The notes below the pieces were generated by a model. It saw only the letters and a list, made by a program, of their open reading frames with translations. It ran no database searches and was not told where the DNA came from. Of a stretch of 30,131 nucleotides of DNA, positions 23,269 to 30,131 are shown piece by piece. Source of the stretch: Candidatus Pacearchaeota archaeon (GTDB lineage Archaea > Nanobdellota > Nanobdellia > Pacearchaeales > GW2011-AR1); assembly GCA_002688335.1 (NCBI GenBank), contig NZCQ01000017.1, forward strand, positions 1 through 30,131, read 5' to 3'. Each line of letters begins with the position of its first letter. Position 1 is the first letter of the stretch. Both the position numbers and the translations under genes were made by a program.

Positions 23269-24525
23269 ATGAAAAAACAAATTGTTTTCATAGAGTCATA
23301 TCCAGAGATTATGACTTACAAAATAGCAAGAATTTTAAGAAAAAAAGGTTACGAAACCATATCCATTAGGTTATTAAAAAGCAAAGGCCTGTCAGAAGAC
23401 TTCTACAAAAAAGCATACGATAAGATAATTCACTTCAATCTAGCTTACCATAAGATAAATATTAAGAACATTCCTTCAATTCTAAAATCTTCAATAATGG
23501 GGATGAAAGATTTTCTTAAAGCATACAATCAAATTAGAAAACTAAAACCTTACCTAGTCGTAGGCAGAGCTTATCCAAGTTGGCCAATTGCAATGGCTAG
23601 ATACTTATACAAAGGTCCGTTAATTTATTTTCCCTACGACATAAGATCAATAACTCAGGTAAGTCAAACAAAAGAATCTAAAAACGAGACCAAAAGACTA
23701 AGCGATTTAAAGCAATTTGAATTAGATGCAGAAAAATACTGTTTCAAAAATGCGGATGGAATCATACATAAGGGAAGCCCAGAGGAAATAGAGCATTTAA
23801 AAAATGGAATATACAAGGACGTAAAAATTTGCAACAAGATAATAAATATTCTCCCTTATTGTTCTGAAGAATTCATAGTTCCTATCAACAATAATAAGCT
23901 ATCAAAAAAAGACAATGAGATTCATACGGTCTATATCGGAGCATCAGGGGGAACAGATCCCAAGGGAACTTGCGACGAACTCTTTGATTATTCTTGGCCA
24001 TTAGTCAACAAAAAAATACATGTACACTTTTACATCAAACCAAACACTCTAACAAAAGATGAAATAGTAAGGCTATATAAAAATGCAGCAGGAGATCTAT
24101 TCGATACAGGTTATTTTCATCTCCATCATCCTCTAGAGCCTGATGAGATAGTTCAAGAAATCTCTAAATATGACTATGGATTAACTTTCTACAATCATGT
24201 TGGAGATGATCAAGGTTACTCCGACTTAAACGCAAAGTTCACAACTGGAAATAAGATAGCCTCTTATTTTGAAGCAGGACTTCCATTATTCTACTCAACA
24301 GCATTTGATTTCCTTCATGAAACCATGAAAAAATATAATCTAGATCTTCCGATAAAAGACCTAAAAGATGCAGAGAAAATAGGAGAGAAAATAAAAGACC
24401 TAGATTATAACAAGTTAATCGAAAGAGTATCAGCAGCTAGAGAAGATTATCTTATGGAGAAACACTTTCCAGAAATCGAGAAGTTTTTCAAGGAAGTTGC
24501 TGAAAAGAAAATAATCACTTATTAA
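23269..24525 (+). CDS. GT-B-like glycosyltransferase family protein (predicted)
   Basis: 418 residues, soluble. The N-terminal KIARILRKKGYETISIRLLK and LVVGRAYPSWPIAMARYLYK look like the first Rossmann domain of a GT4-type enzyme. The C-terminal half (HTVYIGASGG, HFYIKPN, YDYGLTFYNHVGDDQGYSDL, then NKIASYFEAGLPLFYSTAFD) matches the donor-binding domain, with an E in EAGLP where GT4 enzymes hold their nucleotide-sugar glutamate. Donor and acceptor are unknown. A TATA box (CTTTTAAATC near 23245) is 24 bases upstream. The stop overlaps the convergent Nudix-like gene by 4 bp. Confidence 0.75.
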   Translation: MKKQIVFIESYPEIMTYKIARILRKKGYETISIRLLKSKGLSEDFYKKAYDKIIHFNLAYHKINIKNIPSILKSSIMGMKDFLKAYNQIRKLKPYLVVGRAYPSWPIAMARYLYKGPLIYFPYDIRSITQVSQTKESKNETKRLSDLKQFELDAEKYCFKNADGIIHKGSPEEIEHLKNGIYKDVKICNKIINILPYCSEEFIVPINNNKLSKKDNEIHTVYIGASGGTDPKGTCDELFDYSWPLVNKKIHVHFYIKPNTLTKDEIVRLYKNAAGDLFDTGYFHLHHPLEPDEIVQEISKYDYGLTFYNHVGDDQGYSDLNAKFTTGNKIASYFEAGLPLFYSTAFDFLHETMKKYNLDLPIKDLKDAEKIGEKIKDLDYNKLIERVSAAREDYLMEKHFPEIEKFFKEVAEKKIITY

Positions 24526-25454
24526 TTCTTACCAAGACTTTGAAGCATACTTACTATAGACTCAAATACCGGAAACCTATTAACAAACTCTCTAGCATAA
24601 CTAGAATCTATAGAGTATATCACTGGATGTTCTTTAATCGCACCAGGGTCTCCATGAATTCTTGAGGCCAAATCTTCGCCAGATAATGAAGTATTTATTT
24701 CAAGAGCACAAAACGGCATATTTCTTTTATCATTAAAAAGATATATCCCGCTAACCGAGAAATCATCAGGACCTAGTTTAAATTCTTCCATCATTTCATC
24801 ATTAACATGGCCTTTTACATAATTAACATAATCAAATCCATGTTCAGAAAAATTAGGATTAGGGGTTGAACCCGCTACACCCATACAATCTCCAGCAACA
24901 GCCATTCCTTTTGCCCTTTGAACTAATGTTAATTCCTTTCCATTATTAGTTAACATTAAATAAGCATGACCTAGATATTTAGCCCTTTCGTCATTTGGAA
25001 TCCCCCATTCTTCAAACAATTCCCCATTAGCCTTATCAGCAGGATATGAATCAGGCAATAATTCAGCAGGAATAGCACCCAGTTTAGTTGCAGCATAGTC
25101 ATAAAATCCTCCTTGCTTTAATTTTAAAGGCAACTCAACACTTCCATCAACGATTGCAACAGGACCATTATATCTCCCTTTATTATCGTATTCCTTGCCT
25201 ATAGCTTCTCTAAATGCCCTTAATTGCTCTGGAACTTCATACCTCCCTTCAACAACCACAAAATCAAAATCGTCAAAAGAATCAAATTTCCTAACCAACG
25301 AAATCTCCTTTGCCTTATCCGGATCATTTCCAATACCATCATTATCTCTAACTAAAGATTCTAATTCCTGAGAACCAATACTAGGATCAATTGAATAAGC
25401 ATTCAACACATGATTATCATCTAATTTATGTTGATAAGTTGGAACTTCTACCAT
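24522..25454 (-). CDS. Unknown protein with a degenerate Nudix-like C-terminal half
   Basis: 310 residues from ATG 25454 (TTG 25457 also in frame); TATA box near 25479. Residues about 160-300 resemble the Nudix fold: GHAYLMLTNNGKELTLVQRA, then GDCMGVAGSTPNP, DEMMEEFKLGPDDFSVSGIY and FCALEINTSLSG. The EEFKL segment sits where the Nudix box has REL.EE.G, but the box itself (GX5EX7REUXEEXGU) is not intact, so pyrophosphohydrolase activity is doubtful. Functional alternatives are a ligand-binding Nudix homologue or a distinct fold. It is convergent with the GT-B-like gene. Confidence 0.45.
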   Translation of the reverse strand: MVEVPTYQHKLDDNHVLNAYSIDPSIGSQELESLVRDNDGIGNDPDKAKEISLVRKFDSFDDFDFVVVEGRYEVPEQLRAFREAIGKEYDNKGRYNGPVAIVDGSVELPLKLKQGGFYDYAATKLGAIPAELLPDSYPADKANGELFEEWGIPNDERAKYLGHAYLMLTNNGKELTLVQRAKGMAVAGDCMGVAGSTPNPNFSEHGFDYVNYVKGHVNDEMMEEFKLGPDDFSVSGIYLFNDKRNMPFCALEINTSLSGEDLASRIHGDPGAIKEHPVIYSIDSSYAREFVNRFPVFESIVSMLQSLGKN

Positions 25455-25553
25455 CAAACATCCTAATGATATTGATATTTAAACATTTATCTTCCAGAAC
25501 ATACAAAACATCGCAATAAATAATTTTAAAAAATCAACAACACTCAAACAACC

Positions 25554-26441
25554 ATGAAAAAACTCAACTACATTCCAATAGACTACCGAACTTGGGAACT
25601 AGGAAAGAATGCAAGAGAGGGTGTTAATATAAAAAGATTAAAAGTTCTAACTCCAAAAGAGCAAGAATTATGGAATCAATTCACCACTAAAGGCGAACTA
25701 ATCAGACAAGATCTAAGAAATGATCCGGGACAAGCAGAATACGTAACTTACTTTGCAATAAAACTTCTTCCTTACAGTCCTGGAAGTCTTAGAGAAATAT
25801 CCATTCCTGCAGCAATTGTCCATGATACTGGATGGGAACTGAAAAGCCCAACCGCATGGAGTGATTTAATGTATGGAATGACGGCAGAAGAACAAGAAGC
25901 TCAAAAAGAAGAATTGAGAAGAGCCCACCAAGAAAAAGGAGGGGATAATTTAATAGAAGCTTGTAAGGCAATCAACTATCCAGCTCAAAAGTATAGGGAT
26001 GAAGCCGAAGCAATAATTAGAGATCATGATACAAGATATAATCCTGCAACACCAAGTGGAAGAGTAATGATGGACGCAGACATCTTATGGAGATTCACCA
26101 TGACTAACATCTTATGCTCTAAATATCCTAGAACCTCTGATGAGATTAAAAGAAATGGCTTATGGCCTCAAACTCCTAAATACATCAACCATCAAACTGG
26201 CAATCCAATCAAACAATTATTAGACTCTCCAGAATCCATTCTAGATTACATGCAGAATGAAGAACTAGGAAAAACAGATAAACAAGGAAAATTATGTAGG
26301 TTCTTCCTTCCAGAATCATATCAAATCGCAAGAATCGAACTAGCAAATACTATGTATGATTTATTCCCAGATAGAACAGATCTTCTTAGAAAAGATTTCT
26401 CAAAAGAGTTAGAGCAAGTTGCTGAATTTTATTCTAAATGA
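25554..26441 (+). CDS. HD-domain phosphohydrolase-like protein
   Basis: 295 residues. The HD pair is H90-D91 in PAAIVHDTGWEL; further candidate metal ligands are H125 in RAHQEKGG, H158 in IIRDHDTRY and D174/D176 in VMMDADILWR. The order H-D, H, H, D is that of expanded HD phosphohydrolases. The position of the usual first His appears to be Gln (Q60 in DPGQAEYVTYFAIKLL), so the metal site may be altered. Substrates of such proteins include nucleotides and phosphoesters; none can be named. TATA box near 25527, leaderless. It is divergent from the Nudix-like gene, a pairing that could reflect a shared nucleotide role. Confidence 0.75.
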   Translation: MKKLNYIPIDYRTWELGKNAREGVNIKRLKVLTPKEQELWNQFTTKGELIRQDLRNDPGQAEYVTYFAIKLLPYSPGSLREISIPAAIVHDTGWELKSPTAWSDLMYGMTAEEQEAQKEELRRAHQEKGGDNLIEACKAINYPAQKYRDEAEAIIRDHDTRYNPATPSGRVMMDADILWRFTMTNILCSKYPRTSDEIKRNGLWPQTPKYINHQTGNPIKQLLDSPESILDYMQNEELGKTDKQGKLCRFFLPESYQIARIELANTMYDLFPDRTDLLRKDFSKELEQVAEFYSK

Positions 26442-26464
26442 AAATTGCAATGGCTCCACATTAA

Positions 26465-26617
26465 TTAGGCTAGTCGCATGATCTTGCCTTCCCTCATATC
26501 CTTGAGGCCCATATCCAATTGCTCTTCTACACTTGGTAGTTCTTCCTTTTCTGATCTTAATCTTTCAAGTTCTTCCTTCATTTCTTCAAACTCTTGTTTT
26601 GGTATTATGATAAGTAA
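26465..26617 (-). pseudogene. Antitoxin-like remnant (orphan)
   Basis: The open frame reads IIIPKQEFEEMKEELERLRS, then a C-terminal VEEQLDMGLKDMREGKIMRL. This resembles short archaeal RelB-type antitoxins, whose end is typically a helix with GLEDIKEGR. Upstream in frame is TAG (26618-26620), and no ATG, GTG or TTG is available before the natural N-terminus; ATA stands where the start would be expected. ATG 26581 would give only 38 residues. No toxin gene is adjacent. Likely a start-mutated remnant, or a 38-residue protein. Confidence 0.5.
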
Positions 26618-26626
26618 CTAATGAAT

Positions 26627-27244
26627 CTATTCAGGCAAAACCTCTTTAATAGCATTCCTATAAGAATTATGAAGTCCCTCTCCTTGAGGACTTTCAGCCT
26701 GAACTATCCTAACCATTTCACTGAATAAATCCTCATTTCCTTTGTATCCAATAAGATTCTCAGCAACTCTAGATATTTCATCCTTATATATATCCATTAA
26801 TGTTGTATATCCTAAATCCCCTCTTTTTATTTGAGATAATCTATGCTGCTCAGGCATATTCACACTCTTATTAAAATATGAAACAATAGCAACCAATTTT
26901 CCATTGTTAAAATAAGCACTATTTGCTTCCCAATCAAATGAATCTCCCTCAAAACAACATTGGAGAGACAAACTTGCATTCGCTTCTGAATCAGGGACTG
27001 CATAAATTCTTCTATCATTTAGATGATCTAACAATGACAAATAACCCCCTCCCTTACTTCTAATATCTTTACTAAAAATAGGCCCTGTATCTAAAATTTT
27101 TCTAGGGCTGAAAGTTGAAATAGCAATACTTGTTCCATGTAACGATGGAAACCCCGCTCCAAATATCTCAGTACCAAATTCATTTCCATGGCAATGGGAA
27201 TGCCATCTCACACTCAGTCCTCCAGTATCAGCATCGTCCGTCAT
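26627..27244 (-). CDS. Hypothetical protein with N-terminal His cluster
   Basis: 205 residues from ATG 27244. The frame is open back to 27295, but that stretch encodes the TATA box (TTTAAATATT centred near 27270) lying 26 bases before 27244, so the longer start is wrong. Not recognised. It has VRWHSHCHGNEFG near the N-terminus (three alternating His with Cys, a likely metal site), followed by AGFPSLHGTSIAISTFSPRK and a largely mixed fold with a helical C-terminus (YKDEISRVAENLIGYKG). No signal peptide or membrane segment. It is divergent from the sugar C-methyltransferase gene. Confidence 0.6.
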   Translation of the reverse strand: MTDDADTGGLSVRWHSHCHGNEFGTEIFGAGFPSLHGTSIAISTFSPRKILDTGPIFSKDIRSKGGGYLSLLDHLNDRRIYAVPDSEANASLSLQCCFEGDSFDWEANSAYFNNGKLVAIVSYFNKSVNMPEQHRLSQIKRGDLGYTTLMDIYKDEISRVAENLIGYKGNEDLFSEMVRIVQAESPQGEGLHNSYRNAIKEVLPE

Positions 27245-27345
27245 ACAATTACCACCATTTTCATATCTTTTAAATATTATTGTCTTAAAAAACATAAATC
27301 CAGTCTAACAATACTTATAACTTAGAATTTTTATCTATAAAGACC

Positions 27346-28650
27346 TTGGATAAATCATCAGATTATATAACAAAAACTAATTGTCGATTATGCAATAAAA
27401 AACTAGAGTTAGCATTTCAATTAAATCCAACTCCTCATGGGGATTCTTATCTTCCAGTTGAAAAAGCAAGTCAAAAAAAAGAACTATATCCTCTAGACTT
27501 AATGCTTTGCAAAAATTGCGGATTCTTACAATTAAAACACATAGTAGACCCAAAAATATTATATGGAGATTATATTTATAATACCTCTCATTCTTTAGGT
27601 CTTATTCAACATTTTGACCAGTATGCCTTTTCCATAATACATAAAATAACTAGCCCTGGAAATAGCTTAGCAATAGACATAGGAAGCAACGAAGGGCTTT
27701 TATTAAACTCCTTAAAAGAAAAAGGCATGAAGGTTTTAGGAGTAGAACCCGCTAAACAAATTGCTGAAAAAGCTAATGAGAATGGGATAGAAACATTAAA
27801 TGAGTTTTTCAATTTAGAAACTGCAAATAAAATAAAACAAAAACACGGGAGCGCAAAAGTTATAACAATAAATCACGCCTTTGCCAATATCGACAATCTG
27901 GATGAAATAATCGAAGGAATGAAAATCTTATTATCTCCCGACGGAACTTTCATCATTGAAACAGCTTACTTACTAGATCTAATAAAAAACAACATCTTCG
28001 ATAATATCTACCATGAGCATCTATCCTATTTCTCAGTAACTTCATTAAACTCTTTCATGAAAGGAAATGGCATGGAATTATTCGATATCTTCCATTCTCC
28101 GATAAAAGGAGGCTCAATCCGTTTATTCTTTCAGAGAACTTTGCACAAATACAATTTCCGAAGGAAATCACAGCAAAGTTCTCTTCAACCTAAAAATGGA
28201 TTAAGAAAGATCTCCCCTAATGTAGAAACCTTCTTAAGATCAGAGCAAGCTTTCAAAATAAAAGAGATAAAACCCTATGGGGAATTCAGAAAAAGAATAG
28301 AAGAAGAAGGAATCAGAATCAATAATATCTTAGATAATCTAAAACAAAAAGGAGAAATTGCAGGATTTGGTGCTGCAGTGGGTTCAACAACAATGATCTA
28401 TCAATGGAATTTAGGAAAGTATCTAAATTATTTAGTAGATGATAATAAAGATAGGCATGACCTATTAAGTCCAGGCCTCCATCTTCCAGTAAAACCCTCA
28501 TCGCATTTATTAAAGAAATCCCCAAAGGCAACTTTAATCTTAGCATGGAGATATTCCGATCCCATAACAAGAAAACACAATGAATATTCTAAACAAGGGG
28601 GAAAATTTATCGTTCCGTTTTCTGAATCTAAGATCGATCCTACTTACTAG
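27346..28650 (+). CDS. Sugar C-methyltransferase (TcaB9/NovU-like, zinc-binding)
   Basis: 434 residues with TTG start 27346; a TATA-like ACTTATAACTT near 27316 supports it. Domains in order: zinc-binding N-terminus with C13-x2-C16 and C55-x2-C58; SAM domain with AIDIGSNEGLLL (109-120) and NHAFANIDNLDEI; the catalytic YHEH (222-225), matching the Tyr/His base of sugar C-methyltransferases; and the C-terminal domain GFGAAVGSTTMIYQW with YLVDDNKDRHDLLSPGLHLP. Such enzymes add a methyl branch to NDP-keto-deoxysugars. With the epimerases and RmlD-like reductase nearby, it suggests a branched deoxysugar on the glycan. A structured repeat element lies 91 bp downstream. Confidence 0.9.
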   Translation: MDKSSDYITKTNCRLCNKKLELAFQLNPTPHGDSYLPVEKASQKKELYPLDLMLCKNCGFLQLKHIVDPKILYGDYIYNTSHSLGLIQHFDQYAFSIIHKITSPGNSLAIDIGSNEGLLLNSLKEKGMKVLGVEPAKQIAEKANENGIETLNEFFNLETANKIKQKHGSAKVITINHAFANIDNLDEIIEGMKILLSPDGTFIIETAYLLDLIKNNIFDNIYHEHLSYFSVTSLNSFMKGNGMELFDIFHSPIKGGSIRLFFQRTLHKYNFRRKSQQSSLQPKNGLRKISPNVETFLRSEQAFKIKEIKPYGEFRKRIEEEGIRINNILDNLKQKGEIAGFGAAVGSTTMIYQWNLGKYLNYLVDDNKDRHDLLSPGLHLPVKPSSHLLKKSPKATLILAWRYSDPITRKHNEYSKQGGKFIVPFSESKIDPTY

Positions 28651-28740
28651 GGATTTCCATACGTTATAAAATATCAAATTAACCTCTAGAAATAAATCCT
28701 GATTAGAATTAATATTAATTATATACTTTCAATACCTTTA

Positions 28741-28773
28741 GCGAAGAGCCCTAACGAAGTTGGGCTCGAGAGC
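28741..28773 (+). repeat. GAA-triloop structured element, copy 3
   Basis: Folds as closing GC/GC pair, internal loop GAA opposite GAGA, 6-bp lower stem GAGCCC/GGGCTC, bulged T, 3-bp upper stem AAC/GTT and GAA triloop. Architecture is identical to 6112-6144. It lies between convergent gene ends, 91 bp after the methyltransferase and 12 bp from the 3' end of the RmlD-like gene. Confidence 0.65.
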
Positions 28774-28784
28774 GGCACTAGGAT

Positions 28785-29732
28785 TTAAGATCTAACTTCC
28801 CCCAAATTCTCTTCAACACTCCTAAACTTAAAATTAATCTCTCTCAGCAATTTTCCAACGTCAAGAGATATATCTTTAGGTAATCTAAAAGGAAGTTTAA
28901 TATCACTTAAATTACAAGATTTAACTTCCCCCTCTTCAATATTAAGTTTTTCCTTAACCATCCTAGCAAATTCAAATCTACTAAAAGATTCTGGAGCAGC
29001 AAGATTATACAATCCTCTTAATCCTCGATCAATCATTAACTCAACACAAACAGGGATATCTCTAACATCTGTAAATGATAATATTTGATCTCTAAAACAA
29101 TTAATACTTTCTCCATTCCTTAATCTTCTAACAGTATCACTAAGAATACTATTTTTCTCAAGATCAACACTATAAACTTTACTCAATCTCAATATCAAAA
29201 ATTCCTTATCATGGACAAAACCTTTGATTGGGCGATATTTTTTAGGTTTTGGACAGACAGAGAAAACCGATTCAACACCGCTATTATCGGTTTTGCCTGT
29301 ACTTTCTAAAAGAAAATCTTCGATTTTCTTTTTATGTTCTCCATAAACATTACATGGATTCTTATCATCCATCTCATTATACCTGCCCCTTTCCCCATCA
29401 AAAACATAATCAGAAGAAAACCATATTGGAACTATCCCTCTCCTCCACAATTGTCCTATTAGGGATTTAGTTCCACTAACATTTATCTCATAAGCTCTTT
29501 CAGAATCATTATGACATTTATCAATGCTAGTCACACTTGAAGTAATTATAGCATATCTAACTCCATTTAAATCCAAAGTCCCTAAATCCGGCTCATTTAA
29601 ATCAAATCTAACCAAATCTCCTTCATCAGCACTAAAACACGTACCAAATAACAATCTATCTCGATTCTTAAAATACTCATATATCTCTCCTCCAATAAAC
29701 CCAGAAGCTCCGAATACAACTATATCCTTCAT
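28785..29732 (-). CDS. RmlD-like NDP-sugar reductase/epimerase with in-frame insertion
   Basis: 315 residues from ATG 29732; ATG 29753 is open but lies at the TATA element (TTTAAATA near 29758), so 29732, 28 bases downstream, is preferred. Numbering from 29753: NAD motif FGASGFIGG at 14-22, SDYVFDGERG at 114-123, and catalytic Y137-x3-K141 in NVYGEHKKKIED. This is the dTDP-4-dehydrorhamnose reductase pattern, so it would make an NDP-6-deoxyhexose. Between LLES and EFLILRLSKVY is an extra stretch of about 31 residues (T152-D182) that normal RmlD proteins lack and that coincides with a palindromic DNA insert. It sits near loops, so the enzyme may still be active. Confidence 0.85.
   Translation of the reverse strand: MKDIVVFGASGFIGGEIYEYFKNRDRLLFGTCFSADEGDLVRFDLNEPDLGTLDLNGVRYAIITSSVTSIDKCHNDSERAYEINVSGTKSLIGQLWRRGIVPIWFSSDYVFDGERGRYNEMDDKNPCNVYGEHKKKIEDFLLESTGKTDNSGVESVFSVCPKPKKYRPIKGFVHDKEFLILRLSKVYSVDLEKNSILSDTVRRLRNGESINCFRDQILSFTDVRDIPVCVELMIDRGLRGLYNLAAPESFSRFEFARMVKEKLNIEEGEVKSCNLSDIKLPFRLPKDISLDVGKLLREINFKFRSVEENLGEVRS
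29208..29300 (-). mobile_element. Palindromic in-frame insertion in the RmlD-like gene (putative)
   Basis: About 93 bp (31 codons) extra relative to the expected RmlD layout. Its 5' half forms a hairpin: arms AAAACCGAT (29263-29271) and ATCGGTTTT (29286-29294), extended across a 2x2 internal loop by ACAG (29257-29260) with CTGT (29297-29300). The outermost pair coincides with the inferred insertion edge. It keeps the reading frame. Similar in concept to coding palindromic elements known in Rickettsia; no second copy was found in the window. Confidence 0.4.
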
Positions 29733-29826
29733 CATAGTTTTATATATGCACAATATTTAAATATATTCGCGAGCAGGAGAAAGTATTTAAATCAATATTA
29801 TCTGTAGAAACAACAATCAAAAAAGA

Positions 29827-30131
29827 ATGGTCGAAAAAAGCCCTTTTAGTGAGAATAAAATATTAAGACACCCTAACCAAATTAGAGCATGGCTTGAAGA
29901 AGGATATAGCATCCCGATAGGCATTGATATAGATCTAACAAATAGATGCCAACACAATTGTCCAGGTTGCCTCAGTGCTTTTAATAGGCAAGATCAAGAA
30001 GAAATTCCTTTTGAGAAAGCTAAAGAGCTCATTGAAGAATTTGGATCTTTAGGAATAAAAGCTATTAATTTCGGAGGAGGAGGAGAACCAACTTATCACC
30101 CAAGAGCTGCAGAATTAATAAGAGCAGTTAA
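29827..30131 (+). CDS. Radical SAM protein, 3' end outside the window
   Basis: First 101 codons of a gene cut by the window edge. It has the iron-sulfur cluster motif C41-x3-C45-x2-C48 in IDIDLTNRCQHNCPGCLSAF and FGGGGEPTYHP (82-92), the GGGEP SAM-binding motif. This is the CxxxCxxC signature of radical SAM enzymes, which cleave S-adenosylmethionine to start radical chemistry. The GIDIDLTNRC beginning resembles the SPASM/MoaA-type group, which modifies peptides or sugars; the subfamily needs the missing part. It is divergent from the RmlD-like gene; a TATA-like TATTTAAAT (29785-29793) would give a leader of about 10-15 nt. Confidence 0.9.
   Translation, partial: MVEKSPFSENKILRHPNQIRAWLEEGYSIPIGIDIDLTNRCQHNCPGCLSAFNRQDQEEIPFEKAKELIEEFGSLGIKAINFGGGGEPTYHPRAAELIRAV

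Noticed and set aside
27245..27295. Longer N-terminus for the His-cluster protein
   Set aside because: Those codons contain the TATA box placed 26 bases before ATG 27244.
1..30131. CRISPR array or insertion sequence
   Set aside because: No regularly spaced repeat array, Cas gene, transposase or terminal repeats with target duplication was seen.

Overview
The window is low-GC DNA (about one third G+C by eye) from an archaeon. A small DPANN-type genome (Woesearchaeota/Pacearchaeota-like) is my best guess, as inference. Direct evidence for an archaeon: most genes have an AT-rich TATA box centred about 25 bases before the start codon and no ribosome-binding site (leaderless mRNAs); the translocase genes run secF then secD; there is an AglB/STT3 oligosaccharyltransferase, TrmB- and BRO-type regulators, and a tRNA-Gly without encoded CCA.

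Layout. 1-2.3 kb: small accessory genes (AbrB-like protein, ribbon-helix-helix protein facing a PIN-domain toxin, DIP1984-family protein, two overlapping zinc-binding microproteins), then tRNA-Gly(UCC) and a free-standing LAGLIDADG endonuclease (2.3-3.05 kb). 3.15-5.6 kb: secF and secD, the latter with a PDZ-like domain, separated by a spacer with three palindromes. 5.6-6.2 kb: gene-free convergent spacer with structured elements. 6.2-10.2 kb: sodium/solute symporter, an unknown gene, a TrmB regulator with palindromic promoter, a BRO/DinD-type protein and a decayed TrmB fragment. 10.2-30.1 kb: a surface-glycan and N-glycosylation region with five nucleotide-sugar epimerase/reductase (SDR) genes, a D-2-hydroxyacid dehydrogenase, a GT2 glycosyltransferase, PAP2 phosphatase, GtrA, AglB, a GT-C enzyme, a flippase, a GT-B-like transferase, a sugar C-methyltransferase, several unknowns, and the start of a radical SAM gene cut by the window edge.

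How the genes fit together (inference): SDR enzymes and the methyltransferase make modified nucleotide sugars; GT2, GT-C and GT-B transferases assemble them on a polyprenyl lipid; PAP2 and GtrA handle the lipid carrier; the Wzx-like flippase turns the glycan outward; AglB transfers it to proteins exported by Sec with SecDF.

The most notable unexplained signals are non-coding. (1) A structured element in three copies (5827-5860, 6112-6144, 28741-28773), all in spacers between convergent genes; two copies keep identical architecture with compensatory stem changes. (2) A small-RNA-like gene at 13474-13559 with its own TATA box, a 12-bp stem and a hairpin plus T7 terminator, and a degenerate direct copy at 17453-17514, the two flanking a 4-kb sugar-gene cassette. 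(3) A palindromic in-frame insertion of about 93 bp in the RmlD-like gene.
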